Both the position numbers and the translations under genes were made by a program. Positions 51,672-61,221 of a DNA stretch of 64,000 nucleotides are shown here, in pieces. Source of the stretch: Desulfovibrio sp. Fe33 (GTDB lineage: Bacteria > Desulfobacterota > Desulfovibrionia > Desulfovibrionales > Desulfovibrionaceae); assembly GCF_028532725.1 (NCBI RefSeq), contig NZ_JAQKGU010000004.1:124001-188000 (forward strand), given 5' to 3'. Within the stretch, counting starts at the first letter, position 1. The number at the start of each line of letters is the position of its first letter. Under the pieces are notes generated by a model. The model was not told the origin of the DNA. It made no database searches and saw only the letters and a program-made list of their open reading frames with translations.

Positions 51672-52679
51672 TTACAGACGGCCTTCCTCGACGCCGTGAC
51701 AGGCGACAACGGTGCCGTTGGCGAGCGTGTGCTGCCGGGGAATCTCCCTGGAGCAACGCTCGTTGGCGTGCTGACACCGGCCGTGGAAAACACAGCCGGT
51801 CGGCAGGTTGATGGGAGTGGGCACGTCGCCGGACAGTCTGACATGGCCGCCGGCCATGCCGCCGAGCTTGGGAATGGCCGAAAGCAGCGCCTGGGTGTAG
51901 GGGTGCTTCGGATTGGAGAACAGCTCCTTGGCCGTGGCCAGCTCGCAGACACAGCCGAGATACATGACCAGCACGCGGTTGGAGATGTGCTCGACCACGC
52001 TCAGGTCGTGGCTGATGAACAGGTAGGTCAGGCCGCGCTGCTCCTGGGCGTCCATGAGCAGGTTGAGAATCTGGGCCTGGATGGAAACGTCCAGGGCCGC
52101 GATGGGCTCGTCGGCCGCGATGAATTCGGGATCGAGGACCAGGGCGCGGGCGATGGAGATGCGCTGCCGCTGGCCGCCGGAGAATTCGTGCGGGAAGTTG
52201 GTGGCCCAAACCGGGTCCACGCCCACCTGGCACATGACTTCGGCAACGCGGTCGCTGACCTCGTCGCGGGTCATGTCCGGGTTGTGGAAACGAACCGGCT
52301 CCTCAAGAATCTGCCGCACGGTCATGCGCGGGTTGAGGGATGCGTAAGGGTCCTGAAAGACCATCTGCATTTTGGTCCGGTAGGGGAGCATCTTGTGGGA
52401 ACTCAGGTTGTCGATGCGAGCGCCCCGATAGTGAATTTCACCCTTGTTGGGCCGGTACAGGCCCATGACCGTGCGGGCCAGGGTGGATTTTCCGCAGCCG
52501 GATTCGCCGACCACGCTCAGGGTTTCGCCCGCCTGGACGTCCAGGGAGACGCTGTTGACCGCCTTGACCACGGTCTTCTTGCGGCTGATCTTGCCGCCGG
52601 TAAGCCGAAGCTGGTCGATGACCGAGCCGGATATGTCGAAGTGTTTGTCGATGTCCTTGACTTCGAGGATGGCGCTCAT
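51672..52679 (-). CDS. Peptide ABC transporter ATPase (OppF/DppF type)
   Basis: A 335-residue cytoplasmic ATPase. Walker A is GESGCGKST, the signature is FSGGQRQRIS and Walker B FIAADEP. The oligopeptide-type C-terminal extension (CVFHGRCQHANERC) has four cysteines and could hold an iron-sulfur cluster, as known for DppD/DppF relatives. It is the distal gene of the five-gene importer. Confidence 0.93.
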   Translation of the reverse strand: MSAILEVKDIDKHFDISGSVIDQLRLTGGKISRKKTVVKAVNSVSLDVQAGETLSVVGESGCGKSTLARTVMGLYRPNKGEIHYRGARIDNLSSHKMLPYRTKMQMVFQDPYASLNPRMTVRQILEEPVRFHNPDMTRDEVSDRVAEVMCQVGVDPVWATNFPHEFSGGQRQRISIARALVLDPEFIAADEPIAALDVSIQAQILNLLMDAQEQRGLTYLFISHDLSVVEHISNRVLVMYLGCVCELATAKELFSNPKHPYTQALLSAIPKLGGMAGGHVRLSGDVPTPINLPTGCVFHGRCQHANERCSREIPRQHTLANGTVVACHGVEEGRL

Positions 52680-52681
52680 GG

Positions 52682-53653
52682 CTATTCGCCTCCTTCACAT
52701 TTGAAACAGGCGACTTGCGTCCCGTTTTCGAGTGCGTGGAGTTTGGGGATCTCGGTCTTGCAACGTTCGCTGCTGACGGTGCATCGCGGTTCGAAGGGGC
52801 ATCCCTTGGGCATGTTCAACAGGGACGGCATCATTCCGGGAATCTGGTTGAGCCTTCTCGCTCCGCCCGCCATCTGCGGCAAGGCCTGGATGAGACCCTT
52901 GGTGTAGGGGTGCTGCGGATTGGAGATGAGCTGGTCTGCCGCGCCGAGCTCCACAACCTTGCCCGCGTAGAGCACGGCGATGCGCTGAGTCACTTCGGAG
53001 ACAACGGCCAGATCATGGGTGATGAGGATAAGCCCCATGTTCTCCTTCTCGCAGAGCTCCAGAAGCAGGTCCATGATTTCGGCCTGAATGGTAACGTCGA
53101 GAGCCGTGGTGGGCTCGTCGGCGATGATGAGCTTGGGGTTGGTCAGGAGCGAGATGGCGATGACGATGCGCTGGCGCATACCGCCGGAGAACTCATGCGG
53201 GTATTGCTTGAGCCGTTTTTCCGGGGAGGGAATGTAGACCTTGCGCAGCTTGTCCAGACAGATTGCCTCGGCCTCCTTCTCGGATACATCCATGTGGGCC
53301 AGAATGGTTTCCTTCATCTGGGTGCCGATGGTCAGCACCGGATTGAGGGTCATCATGGGGTCCTGGAAGATCATGGAGATCTCATTGCCGCGGACGTGGC
53401 GCATCTGGTCGGCGTTGATTTTGACCAGGTCCATGCCCTCGAAGAGGATCTGCCCGCCGGTGATGCGGCCGGGCTTGGAGATGAGGTTGATGATGGAGAA
53501 GCCGAGCACGGATTTGCCCGCGCCGGATTCGCCGACAATGCCGAGGCGTTCGCCCTTATTGATGACCAGGCTGACGTCGCGCACGGCCCGGACGGTGCCG
53601 GAACGCAGGGCGAAATCCACGCGCAGGTTCTTTATGTCTATGAGTTTTTCCAC
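52682..53653 (-). CDS. Peptide ABC transporter ATPase (OppD/DppD type)
   Basis: A 323-residue ATPase that pairs with the DppF-like protein. Walker A is GESGAGKSV, the signature is FSGGMRQRI and Walker B LIIADEP. The C-terminus CPFEPRCTVSSERC matches the oligopeptide-transport extension. It is 2 nt from its downstream partner. Confidence 0.93.
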   Translation of the reverse strand: MEKLIDIKNLRVDFALRSGTVRAVRDVSLVINKGERLGIVGESGAGKSVLGFSIINLISKPGRITGGQILFEGMDLVKINADQMRHVRGNEISMIFQDPMMTLNPVLTIGTQMKETILAHMDVSEKEAEAICLDKLRKVYIPSPEKRLKQYPHEFSGGMRQRIVIAISLLTNPKLIIADEPTTALDVTIQAEIMDLLLELCEKENMGLILITHDLAVVSEVTQRIAVLYAGKVVELGAADQLISNPQHPYTKGLIQALPQMAGGARRLNQIPGMMPSLLNMPKGCPFEPRCTVSSERCKTEIPKLHALENGTQVACFKCEGGE

Positions 53654-53656
53654 ACC

Positions 53657-54574
53657 TTACCCCTTGTAGAGTTTGGGGTTGAGGAAGTCCCGGACCCAGT
53701 CGCCCAGGAGGTTGATGACCAGGATCAGGGTGACCAGCAGGAAGCCGGGGAAGATGGTGATCCACCAGGAGCCGGAGAAGATGTACTCGAAACCGGCGGT
53801 GATCAGTGATCCCAGCGAGGGCTTGCTCACGGGCATTCCCAGTCCCAGGAAGGAGAGGGCCGCCTCGCTCATGATGGCGTTGGCCACCTGGACGGTGGAG
53901 ATGACGAGCACCGGGGAGAGGGTGTTGGGCAGAATGTGCCGCCACATGATGCGGGACTTCGACAGGCCGATGACCCGGGCCGCCTCGACGTATTCCTTCT
54001 TGCGCTCGGCCAGCACCGAGGCGCGGACGGTCCGGGCGTACTGGGGCCACTCGGCCAAACCGATGATGACGATGATCAGCGGTACGGCGACTTTGTCGTA
54101 TCCGGCCACGCCGAACGCGGTCTGGACGATGGCACCGATGAAGATGGCCACCATGTAGGTCGAGAAGGAGAGCTGAACGTCGGCGACACGCATGAGGATG
54201 TTGTCCAGCCGCTTGATGTATCCGGAGAGCAGGCCCACCACGATACCCAGGAACGCCTGGAGACAGACTGCGCCGATGCCGATGATGATGGACACGCGCA
54301 TACCGTAGAGCATGGTCGACAGCATGTCGCGGCCCTGGGCATCGGTGCCGAGCAGGAAGTCGGCGTTGCCGCCGGCGGACCAGACGGGCGGAAGCTGGGC
54401 GTTCATGATGTCGATGGTTTTGGGGTCGTACGGGTCGTGCGGCGCAATGATCGGCGCGGTGAACGCCGTGACCATCAATATGGCCAGGATGACGAAGCAG
54501 GTCACGGCCATGGGGTCGCGCAGGAAGCTGTAGAGCATGTAGGAGTCTTTGAAACGTTGCCAGCGGGATCTCAT
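53657..54574 (-). CDS. Peptide ABC transporter permease (DppC type)
   Basis: A 305-residue membrane permease. PHDPYDPKTID and LLGTDAQGRDMLSTMLYGMRVSI at the start and the EAA loop EYVEAARVIGLSKSRIMWRHILPN are typical of DppC/OppC. I chose the ATG at 54574 with GGAGG 7 nt before; upstream in-frame sequence belongs to the dppB gene. Confidence 0.92.
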   Translation of the reverse strand: MRSRWQRFKDSYMLYSFLRDPMAVTCFVILAILMVTAFTAPIIAPHDPYDPKTIDIMNAQLPPVWSAGGNADFLLGTDAQGRDMLSTMLYGMRVSIIIGIGAVCLQAFLGIVVGLLSGYIKRLDNILMRVADVQLSFSTYMVAIFIGAIVQTAFGVAGYDKVAVPLIIVIIGLAEWPQYARTVRASVLAERKKEYVEAARVIGLSKSRIMWRHILPNTLSPVLVISTVQVANAIMSEAALSFLGLGMPVSKPSLGSLITAGFEYIFSGSWWITIFPGFLLVTLILVINLLGDWVRDFLNPKLYKG

Positions 54575-54575
54575 G

Positions 54576-55553
54576 CTACTGCCTCCCTGCCACTCGGACC
54601 GTGGGATTGACCAGGCCGTAGATGATGTCCACAAACGTGTTCACAAGCACGAAGACGATGCCCACGAAAACAAGGTATGCAACCATGAGCGAGGTGTCGG
54701 AACGTTCCACGGACTCGATGAACATGGAGCCCATTCCCTGCCATTGGAACACGGTCTCGGTGAGGATGGTGAAGGCCACCATGATGCCGAGCTGCACGCC
54801 GCCCACGGTGATGACCGGGAGCAGGGTGTTCTTGAAGGCGTGCACCAGCCAGACGCGCCAGGGCTTGATGCCCTTGGCCCAGGCGAACTTGACGTATTCG
54901 GTTTCCAGGACTTCCATCATCTCGGAACGGATGAGCCGGATGAACAGCGGGAGCATGATGGAGGACAGGGCGATGGAAGGCATTATCAGATGCAGGATGC
55001 CGTCAACGGTGAACAACCCGCTGTCCCACCAGCCGAAGAGGAGCACGGTTTCGCCTCGTCCGTAGGATGGCAGCCAGTGCAGCTCCACTGAAAAAATGTA
55101 GATGAGCAGGATGGCCGTGAGAAAGACGGGCATGGAAACACCGACGATGGAGCTGCCCATGACGAACCGCGAGAAAAGGCTTTTGGGGCGGATGGCCGCG
55201 TAAATGCCGAGCGGAATGGACAGGACCACGATAATGAATGCCGCACAGAAAACCAGTTCCAAGGTCGCCGGAGCCTTCTTGATGATGACTTCCGTGGCGG
55301 GCTTTTTGAAGAAATAGCTCTGACCCAGGTCGCCGTGCAGGGCGTCACGCAGGAATCTTGCGTATTGCACGGGGAAAGGATCGTTGAGACCGAGGCGGTC
55401 GCGGATTTCCGCACGCTCGGCCGCCGTGACCCGCTGGCCCACCAGATCGCGGACCGGATCGCCGAAGTTGTGTTTGATGGCGAATCCGATGAAGCTGATG
55501 ATCAGCATGACGACCACGGCTTGCAGGATTCGTTTTACAGTGAATGCAAACAT
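54576..55553 (-). CDS. Peptide ABC transporter permease (DppB type)
   Basis: A 325-residue permease with the usual DppB start (LQAVVVMLIISFIGFAIKHN, GDPVRDLVGQRVTAAERAEIRDRLGL) and the EAA loop EYVKFAWAKGIKPWRVWLVHAFKNTLLPV. It forms the channel with the DppC-like subunit. It lies 166 nt behind the binding-protein gene. Confidence 0.92.
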   Translation of the reverse strand: MFAFTVKRILQAVVVMLIISFIGFAIKHNFGDPVRDLVGQRVTAAERAEIRDRLGLNDPFPVQYARFLRDALHGDLGQSYFFKKPATEVIIKKAPATLELVFCAAFIIVVLSIPLGIYAAIRPKSLFSRFVMGSSIVGVSMPVFLTAILLIYIFSVELHWLPSYGRGETVLLFGWWDSGLFTVDGILHLIMPSIALSSIMLPLFIRLIRSEMMEVLETEYVKFAWAKGIKPWRVWLVHAFKNTLLPVITVGGVQLGIMVAFTILTETVFQWQGMGSMFIESVERSDTSLMVAYLVFVGIVFVLVNTFVDIIYGLVNPTVRVAGRQ

Positions 55554-55648
55554 GTCGACTCGTTGACTTTATGTTGTCCAGGCACGGGGTTGTGACCGGA
55601 GTTTGGGGAGGACCGCAACAATCCCGGCCCCGGGCGCACTCTTGTATG

Positions 55649-55683
55649 AAAGGGGAACCCAGGCGAGGCCGGGGTTCCCCTTT
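55649..55683. terminator. Intra-operon hairpin between binding protein and permease
   Basis: A 12-bp stem (55649-55660 with 55672-55683) stands in the gap between the binding-protein gene and dppB. On the minus strand only three Ts follow. It may attenuate read-through or protect the upstream mRNA, giving more binding protein than permease. Confidence 0.55.
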
Positions 55684-55719
55684 ATTGTTATTTTTTGATT
55701 AATGCAAGTCGCTTGGGCG

Positions 55720-57345
55720 CTACTTGATGACCAGGTCGCCGAAGTACGGGAAGTTCATGACGTTCACGATGTCTTCGGTGTTCATGTTGGCCTTGGAAGC
55801 CCAGGACAGGTTCTGCCAGTGCAGCGGGATGTAGCCGGCTTCGTCGTACTGAATCTTTTCAGCTTCCTGAAGGTCGGCGGCGCGCTTGGCGGGATCGGTC
55901 TCGGTCTGGGCGGCCAGGGTCAGCTCGTCAACCTTGGCGTTGCAGTAGTTGCCGGAGTTGTACTGGCCGTAGCCGGTCTCGGAGTTGCGGCACATGGACA
56001 GGAACTCGAAGAAGTTGCCGGAGTCCTCGGTGTCGGAGTGCCAGCCGATCAGCTGGATGTCGGCGACCTGAGCGTCGAACTGATCCCAGTACTGAGCCTT
56101 GGGCATGGTCTTCAGGGAAACCTTGATGCCGATCTTGGACATCATGGAAGCGAAGGCCTCGGCGATCTTCTCGTCGTTCACGTAGCGGTTGTTCGGGGAG
56201 ATCATGGTCGCTTCAAAACCGTTGGGGAAGCCGGACTCGGCCATCAGGGCCTTGGCCTTTTCGAGGTCGAAGCGGGGAGCCAGGGATTCGAGGTGGCCGA
56301 CATAGCCCTTGGGGGACATCTGGCCGGCCGCGGTGGCGAAGCCGTTCATGATCTTTTCGACCACGCCCTGGTTGTCATAGGCGTAGGCCATGGCCAGGCG
56401 GACCTTCGGGTCTGCCAGGGCCGGGTTGCGCTTCTGGTTCAGCTGCATGCAGATGATGCGCGAACCGGACATGGTGACCAACTGCAGACCGTCGGTGGTC
56501 TTGAGGCGTTCCAGGTCCTGCGGAGGCACGGGCATGACGAAGTCCACGTCGCCGGACATGAGGGCGGCGGTGCGGGTGGCGTCATTCTTGATCGGGGCGA
56601 GGACGATTTCCTCGACGTTGCCGGTGTCCTTGTTCCAGTAGTCCTTGAACCGGGCGAAGACGGTCTTCACGCCCTGTTCGCGGCTGACGACGGTGAAGGG
56701 ACCGGTGCCGGACTCGTTCACGTTGGCGAAGGAGTAGTCGGTCTTGACGATGGCGTCCTTGGCCTTGCCCTTGTCGTCGGTGCCGGAGTAGAACTTGCTG
56801 TCCATGGGGAAGATGTAGGTGGCCATGTTGAGCACCAGGCCGTAAGGCTTCTTGGTGACCAGGTCCACGGTGTAGTCGTCGACGGCCACGGCGCCGGTGA
56901 ACGGCTCGAAGAGGCCCTTGTAGTCTTCGGACTTCTTCAGGCGCTCAACGGTGAAGACCACATCCTTGGCGGTGAAGTCGTTGCCGGAATGGAACTTGAC
57001 GCCCTTGCGCAGATGCATACGCATGGTCAAATCGTCGATGCGCTCCCAGCTCTCGGCCAGACGGGGCACGAAATTCATGTCCTTGTCGTAGCGAAGCAGC
57101 GGGTCGAAGACCAGATGGGAGAACTGCAGCATGCCGCCGGAAAGCTGGACATGCGGGTCAAGGGATACCGGGTCGGCATCCATGGCGAGTTTGAGGGTGA
57201 TTTTTTCAGGGGCAGCGGGAGCGGCTTTCTCGGCTGCTTCTTTTTTCTCTTCACCGCCGCAGCCGACCAGCATGAGGGCGGCCACCAGGAGCGAGAGAAC
57301 GAGCAGGGAGAATTTGCCGGCGGCTTTGAACGTCGACACTTTCAT
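55720..57345 (-). CDS. Peptide-binding lipoprotein of ABC importer (family 5)
   Basis: A 541-residue extracytoplasmic binding protein. The signal peptide ends at the lipobox LVGC, so it is membrane-anchored. DPVSLDPHVQ, LRKGVKFHSGNDFTAKDVVFTVERL and SGTGPFTVVSREQG are typical of DppA/OppA. Substrate may be di- or oligopeptides, or nickel chelates in some relatives. I chose the ATG at 57345 with GGAGG 8 nt before. It is the first gene of the operon. Confidence 0.92.
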   Translation of the reverse strand: MKVSTFKAAGKFSLLVLSLLVAALMLVGCGGEEKKEAAEKAAPAAPEKITLKLAMDADPVSLDPHVQLSGGMLQFSHLVFDPLLRYDKDMNFVPRLAESWERIDDLTMRMHLRKGVKFHSGNDFTAKDVVFTVERLKKSEDYKGLFEPFTGAVAVDDYTVDLVTKKPYGLVLNMATYIFPMDSKFYSGTDDKGKAKDAIVKTDYSFANVNESGTGPFTVVSREQGVKTVFARFKDYWNKDTGNVEEIVLAPIKNDATRTAALMSGDVDFVMPVPPQDLERLKTTDGLQLVTMSGSRIICMQLNQKRNPALADPKVRLAMAYAYDNQGVVEKIMNGFATAAGQMSPKGYVGHLESLAPRFDLEKAKALMAESGFPNGFEATMISPNNRYVNDEKIAEAFASMMSKIGIKVSLKTMPKAQYWDQFDAQVADIQLIGWHSDTEDSGNFFEFLSMCRNSETGYGQYNSGNYCNAKVDELTLAAQTETDPAKRAADLQEAEKIQYDEAGYIPLHWQNLSWASKANMNTEDIVNVMNFPYFGDLVIK

Positions 57346-57570
57346 TGGTTGTTCCTCCGTAAATTGATCCGAATGCGCCAGCACGGCGCGATCCATACCT
57401 CTCTTGCACCACACCGGGCGCAACCCACAAAAATCGCCCCCGTCCAAGGGGTTGCGTACAACCCTTGGGACGGCGTAGTTTTGATGGGCGTAAACGGAGT
57501 ATTCATACACGCTTCGCCAGGCTTTAACAATAGCGTAATGAATTTGTCGATATACTTGCGGGAGCGAATC
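57346..57570. other. Divergent region between importer and lipoprotein
   Basis: It contains an imperfect inverted repeat, gtccaaggggttg and caacccttgggac, around 57446-57475. Promoters for both sides must be here; no clear -35/-10 pair was seen. Confidence 0.4.
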
Positions 57571-57990
57571 TTGTTCAAAAAAATCGCATTTTTAGCAGCA
57601 TCTTTGTATTTTATTCTGACTTTTGCCGCATGTTCCGGAGTTTCGTCTGTCGATGGGGGGATTTCTCCAGTCGAAACAATTGTCTTGGACGACGAATACG
57701 GTGCGGCCGTCAACGTGAAAAAGAACGACGTGTTTGCTCTGGATGTGAGCAGCCCGTCGTCCAAGGGGTACCGCATCTCCGGGGCGGCTTTCGACCCGGA
57801 GATGCTGCGGATGGAGCGTTATCTGGAGTATGACGGCGACAGCGGCCCGCGGGCGCGGTATCTTTTTTCGGCCCTTGTGGAAGGCGCGACGGACGTGCTC
57901 ATCAGGATGACACCCGAGGGCGGGGGCGAAGCTGTCGTATACCGGCAGGTCGCCGTGAGCATCGGCTCCGGCGGCGCCTGGTTCGATTAG
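57571..57990 (+). CDS. Chagasin-like (I42) lipoprotein
   Basis: About 139 residues starting at TTG 57571, supported by GGGAG 7 nt upstream; an ATG at 57538 would add 11 residues. The signal peptide ends at the lipobox FAAC. The mature part (VNVKKNDVFALDVSSPSSKGYRISGAAFDPEMLRM, then RYLFSALVEGATDVLIRM) follows the beta-sandwich pattern of chagasin-type cysteine-peptidase inhibitors, with SPSSKGY at the NPTTGY loop. The family call is by pattern only. It overlaps the convergent radical SAM gene by 4 bp. Confidence 0.6.
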   Translation: MFKKIAFLAASLYFILTFAACSGVSSVDGGISPVETIVLDDEYGAAVNVKKNDVFALDVSSPSSKGYRISGAAFDPEMLRMERYLEYDGDSGPRARYLFSALVEGATDVLIRMTPEGGGEAVVYRQVAVSIGSGGAWFD

Positions 57991-60533
57991 GCCGTTTCGT
58001 CCGGTTCCGATTCGAAACGCTGTTCGGTCTTCATCAGGGCGAAGTCCAGCGGGCCCGCGTCCTCCATGACGGCGAAGCACAGGGCCAGCGGGCTCATGTA
58101 TTGTTCCCGCCAGTCGAGCACCAGAGTCAGCTCGTCTCCGGTTTCGACCGCTTCGCGAACCATGGGCCGCAGGTCCACCTGCTTGGGTTTGCCCTTCTTG
58201 GTCGTTTTTTCGATAAAATGATTGTCGGCGGCCATGAACGCCCGCCATTGCGCCTTGCGGCGTTCGTCTTCGCCGACGAAACGCAGCGTATAGACTTCCT
58301 CCACGGCCTGGGACTGCTTGCGTCCCAGGGACAGCCGCTCCGCCTTGAACGGGACGATTCCCCTGGGCGCGTTTCGGGCGAGCCTGTCGACCACTTCTTC
58401 CGGCGTGAAGTCTTCGCGCAGGAATACGTTGATCCACTCGCAGCGGCTTTCCACGCCCACCGGCAGCGCCTTGCCGAAGGAGAGTCTGGGCATGGGATGG
58501 AACCCGGCCGAGAAAGTCATGGGCAACACGGCCCGTCTGAAGGCCCGTTCGAATACGGCCTGCAACTCCAGTTGGCTGAGAAATGCGGCGGGGCCGGTCT
58601 TTTCGTACCAGATGCGATAGTGGGCGGCTTTGCCGGTCAGGTCGGGCTTCTCGACGGTGTAGGGCGGCTGCTCGCCTTCCTGGTCCCGTTTGTGGAAGAC
58701 CAGCCTCGGGCGGATATCCTTGTATTTCGCCTGGTTTTTCAGGGTGGAAACCCGTCCGTCGAACTGGCAGACGCCGCAGTTGCGACATGCCCCGTAGCGG
58801 CAGTCATTGGTGATCTTCCCGCCAAGGGCGCGTTCGCGCTCCTTGAGCAGAAACCGTTTGGTCAGCCCGCTGGACAGGTGGTCCCAGGGCAGGGGGCCTT
58901 CCGGGTCGCGCGGGCCGGTGTATTCATTCCAGTCGAGTCCGGCCTCGTCCATGGCCTCGCGGTACGGTTCGAGGCGCAGGTGATCTTTCCAACTGGAGAA
59001 GAGCGCGCCCTTTGCGTAGGCCCGCTCCACGACCTCGGCCAGCCGCCGGTCGCCGCGCGAGAACACGCCTTCCAGCGAAGTCATTTCCGGCTCGTGGTAC
59101 TTGATGGAAATACGTTTGTGCGGGCGGAAGATATTTCGCAGATGGGCGATGCGCCGATATATTTCGTCCAGGGGAATCTGCGGCTCCCACTGGAACGGGG
59201 TATGCGGCTTGGGCACGAAAGGTGAGACTGCCGCCGTGACCTGGAGCCTCTTTATGTGCCGTCCGGCAGCGTCGCGCACCTTGAGGCAAAGGTCCAGAAT
59301 GGCATCCAGGTCCTCGTCCGTCTCGGTGGGCAGGCCGATCATGAAATAGAGCTTCACGCCCTGCCAGCCGTTCTCGAAGAGCAGCCGGACGTGCTCCAGG
59401 AGGCCTTCCTCGTCCACGCCCTTGTTGATGACGTCGCGCAACCGCTGGCTGCCGGCCTCGGGAGCGATGGTCGCGCCCGTGCGCCGGATTGACGAGATTC
59501 GCTCCATGATCGGCGCGGAAAGGGAGCCTACACGCAGGGACGGCAGGGAAATGGCGATCTGTTCGGCCGCGCATTTGTCGAAGCTGCGGGTGAAGAGGGA
59601 ATCCAGGCCGGAGAAGTCGCCGGTGGACAGCGACAGCATGGAGGTTTCCTCGTACCCGGTTTCGGCCAGTCCGTGGGTCAGGATGTCGTTCAGGCCATCA
59701 AGGGACCGTTCTCGGACCGGACGGTAGATCATGCCCGCCTGGCAGAACCGGCAGCCGCGAGTGCAGCCCCGGGCGATTTCCATGGTCAGCCTGTCGTGGA
59801 TGGCTCCAAAGGGAATGACCTGGCCCGTGGGGAAGGGCGCGCGGTTGAGGTCGTCGACCACGGCCTTTTCCACTGTCTCGTATCCCTCGCGCAACGGCTT
59901 CAGCGGCTTGTCGCGTCCCTGGTCCTCGAAGAACGACGGGATGTAGAGGCCGGGAATTTCGGCCAGGGCGGAAAGCAGTTCCCCCTTGGAAAGATTTTCC
60001 TTCTTGGCGCGTTCCACGGTGGAAAGGACCTGCGGCATGGCCTCCTCGCCGTCGCCGATGACCATGGCGTCGAAGAACGGGGCCATGGGCTCGGCGTTGA
60101 AGGCCGCGCCTCCGCCCGCCACGATGAGCGGGAAAGGGGCCTCCCTGTCCGCGCTGCGGAAGGGGATGCCTGCCAGATCGAGCATGTACAGAATGTTGGT
60201 GTAGCAAAGCTCGTGGGTCAGGCTGAAGCCGATGACGTCCATCTCCCCCAGCGGGGTGTCCGATTCCAGGGTGGCCAGCGGAACTCCATGCTCGCGCAGG
60301 ACGGCTCCGGCCTCCTCATCGGGCGTGAAGACCCGTTCGGCCCAGAATTCCGGCCGGGCGTTGAGGGCCTGGGCCAGGATTTTCTGGCCGAGGTAGGACA
60401 TGCCCACCTCGTACATGTCGGGAAAGGCCAGGGCGCACCGTACGGTCACCTTGCTCGGGTCCTTGAACACGGCCCCCCATTCGCTGCCGATGTAGCGGGA
60501 GGGGCGGGGGAGGATAGGCAATAATTCTTTCAT
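57987..60533 (-). CDS. Radical SAM protein fused to DUF2344 domain
   Basis: An 848-residue two-part protein of the TIGR03960/TIGR03936 type. The N-terminal part has a cobalamin-binding-like fold and then the radical SAM motif CTRGCRFC (Cys257, 261, 264) with TIAPEAGSQRLRDVINKG. The second part, after a Cys-rich segment (CRYGACRNCGVCQ), is DUF2344 (RIWYEKTGPAAFLSQLELQ). Members often lie near RNase E/G and may act on tRNA or rRNA, but the reaction is unknown. It has its own start, well away from the next gene. Confidence 0.88.
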   Translation of the reverse strand: MKELLPILPRPSRYIGSEWGAVFKDPSKVTVRCALAFPDMYEVGMSYLGQKILAQALNARPEFWAERVFTPDEEAGAVLREHGVPLATLESDTPLGEMDVIGFSLTHELCYTNILYMLDLAGIPFRSADREAPFPLIVAGGGAAFNAEPMAPFFDAMVIGDGEEAMPQVLSTVERAKKENLSKGELLSALAEIPGLYIPSFFEDQGRDKPLKPLREGYETVEKAVVDDLNRAPFPTGQVIPFGAIHDRLTMEIARGCTRGCRFCQAGMIYRPVRERSLDGLNDILTHGLAETGYEETSMLSLSTGDFSGLDSLFTRSFDKCAAEQIAISLPSLRVGSLSAPIMERISSIRRTGATIAPEAGSQRLRDVINKGVDEEGLLEHVRLLFENGWQGVKLYFMIGLPTETDEDLDAILDLCLKVRDAAGRHIKRLQVTAAVSPFVPKPHTPFQWEPQIPLDEIYRRIAHLRNIFRPHKRISIKYHEPEMTSLEGVFSRGDRRLAEVVERAYAKGALFSSWKDHLRLEPYREAMDEAGLDWNEYTGPRDPEGPLPWDHLSSGLTKRFLLKERERALGGKITNDCRYGACRNCGVCQFDGRVSTLKNQAKYKDIRPRLVFHKRDQEGEQPPYTVEKPDLTGKAAHYRIWYEKTGPAAFLSQLELQAVFERAFRRAVLPMTFSAGFHPMPRLSFGKALPVGVESRCEWINVFLREDFTPEEVVDRLARNAPRGIVPFKAERLSLGRKQSQAVEEVYTLRFVGEDERRKAQWRAFMAADNHFIEKTTKKGKPKQVDLRPMVREAVETGDELTLVLDWREQYMSPLALCFAVMEDAGPLDFALMKTEQRFESEPDETA

Positions 60534-60555
60534 TGTCGCAGGTCGGTCGTTGAAC

Positions 60556-60593
60556 GGAAAAAACGGGGTTGGCTTCTCTGAACCAGCCCCGTT
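60556..60593 (-). terminator. Terminator of the 108-aa gene
   Basis: An 11-bp stem (60562-60572 with 60583-60593, one G-U) is followed by six Ts on the minus strand. It lies between the 108-aa gene and the radical SAM gene. Confidence 0.75.
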
Positions 60594-60620
60594 CGGAATA
60601 GCAGGTTTCGCGAGGGTCGG

Positions 60621-60947
60621 CTAGCCGAGATCGAGGCCGCCGCCCTTGCCGCCCAGGCCGGACAGGTCGAGTCCGCCGCTGGACATGGAAATGTTGGTCT
60701 TGGCTTCGATATATTTGGTTTTCAGCTCTTCAGGGCAGTTCTTGTATTCGAACAGCACGTGGCCCTGAGCTATCTTGCCCTGCATTTCCTGGTCGAAGGG
60801 GTATCCGTAAGGCAGGAGGATCATCTGGGTGCCCTGTTGGGTGGGCATGGCCTGCAGGATGGCGGGTTCTTCGATGTCGTTCCCGGCGAAGTTGCCGACG
60901 ACCATCTCGCCGCTGACCAGTTTGACGAGCCGAATATCATAACTCAT
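60621..60947 (-). CDS. Sm-like small protein
   Basis: A 108-residue protein. YDIRLVKLVSGEMVVGNFAGNDIEEPAIL looks like the bent strands of a bacterial or phage LSm-like fold, often RNA-binding or a self-assembling ring. The tail is Gly/Leu/Asp-rich (LDLSGLGGKGGGLDLG) and probably disordered. The similarity is only pattern-level. It is monocistronic, with its own terminator. Confidence 0.6.
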   Translation of the reverse strand: MSYDIRLVKLVSGEMVVGNFAGNDIEEPAILQAMPTQQGTQMILLPYGYPFDQEMQGKIAQGHVLFEYKNCPEELKTKYIEAKTNISMSSGGLDLSGLGGKGGGLDLG

Positions 60948-61161
60948 GTGGGTCTCCTTGGTTTGTGGTGAGCCATTAAGTAGGTATCGGCATCAATACT
61001 GTCAAGCAATGCGTGATGATGCCTTGGGCTGTCGGAAGGAAAAACGGAACCCGCGATTCATTTCACCCCCCGAAACGGCGTGTAGCCGCTGGAGCGCGCG
61101 CCGAGGTCGGAATATTGCATTCGTTCGCCGTCTGCCGCCGGCATATCCCGCATATGTCCAG

Positions 61162-61199
61162 GGAAAAGGGCGGGCCGGGGGTGCCGGGCCCGCCCTTTT
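61162..61199 (-). terminator. Terminator of the symporter operon
   Basis: A 13-bp stem aaaagggcgggcc/ggcccgccctttt (61164-61176 with 61187-61199) follows the symporter stop on the minus strand by about 25 nt. Only four Ts follow. Confidence 0.7.
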
Positions 61200-61221
61200 G
61201 AGGGGAAGGGTTGTGGTTGCG

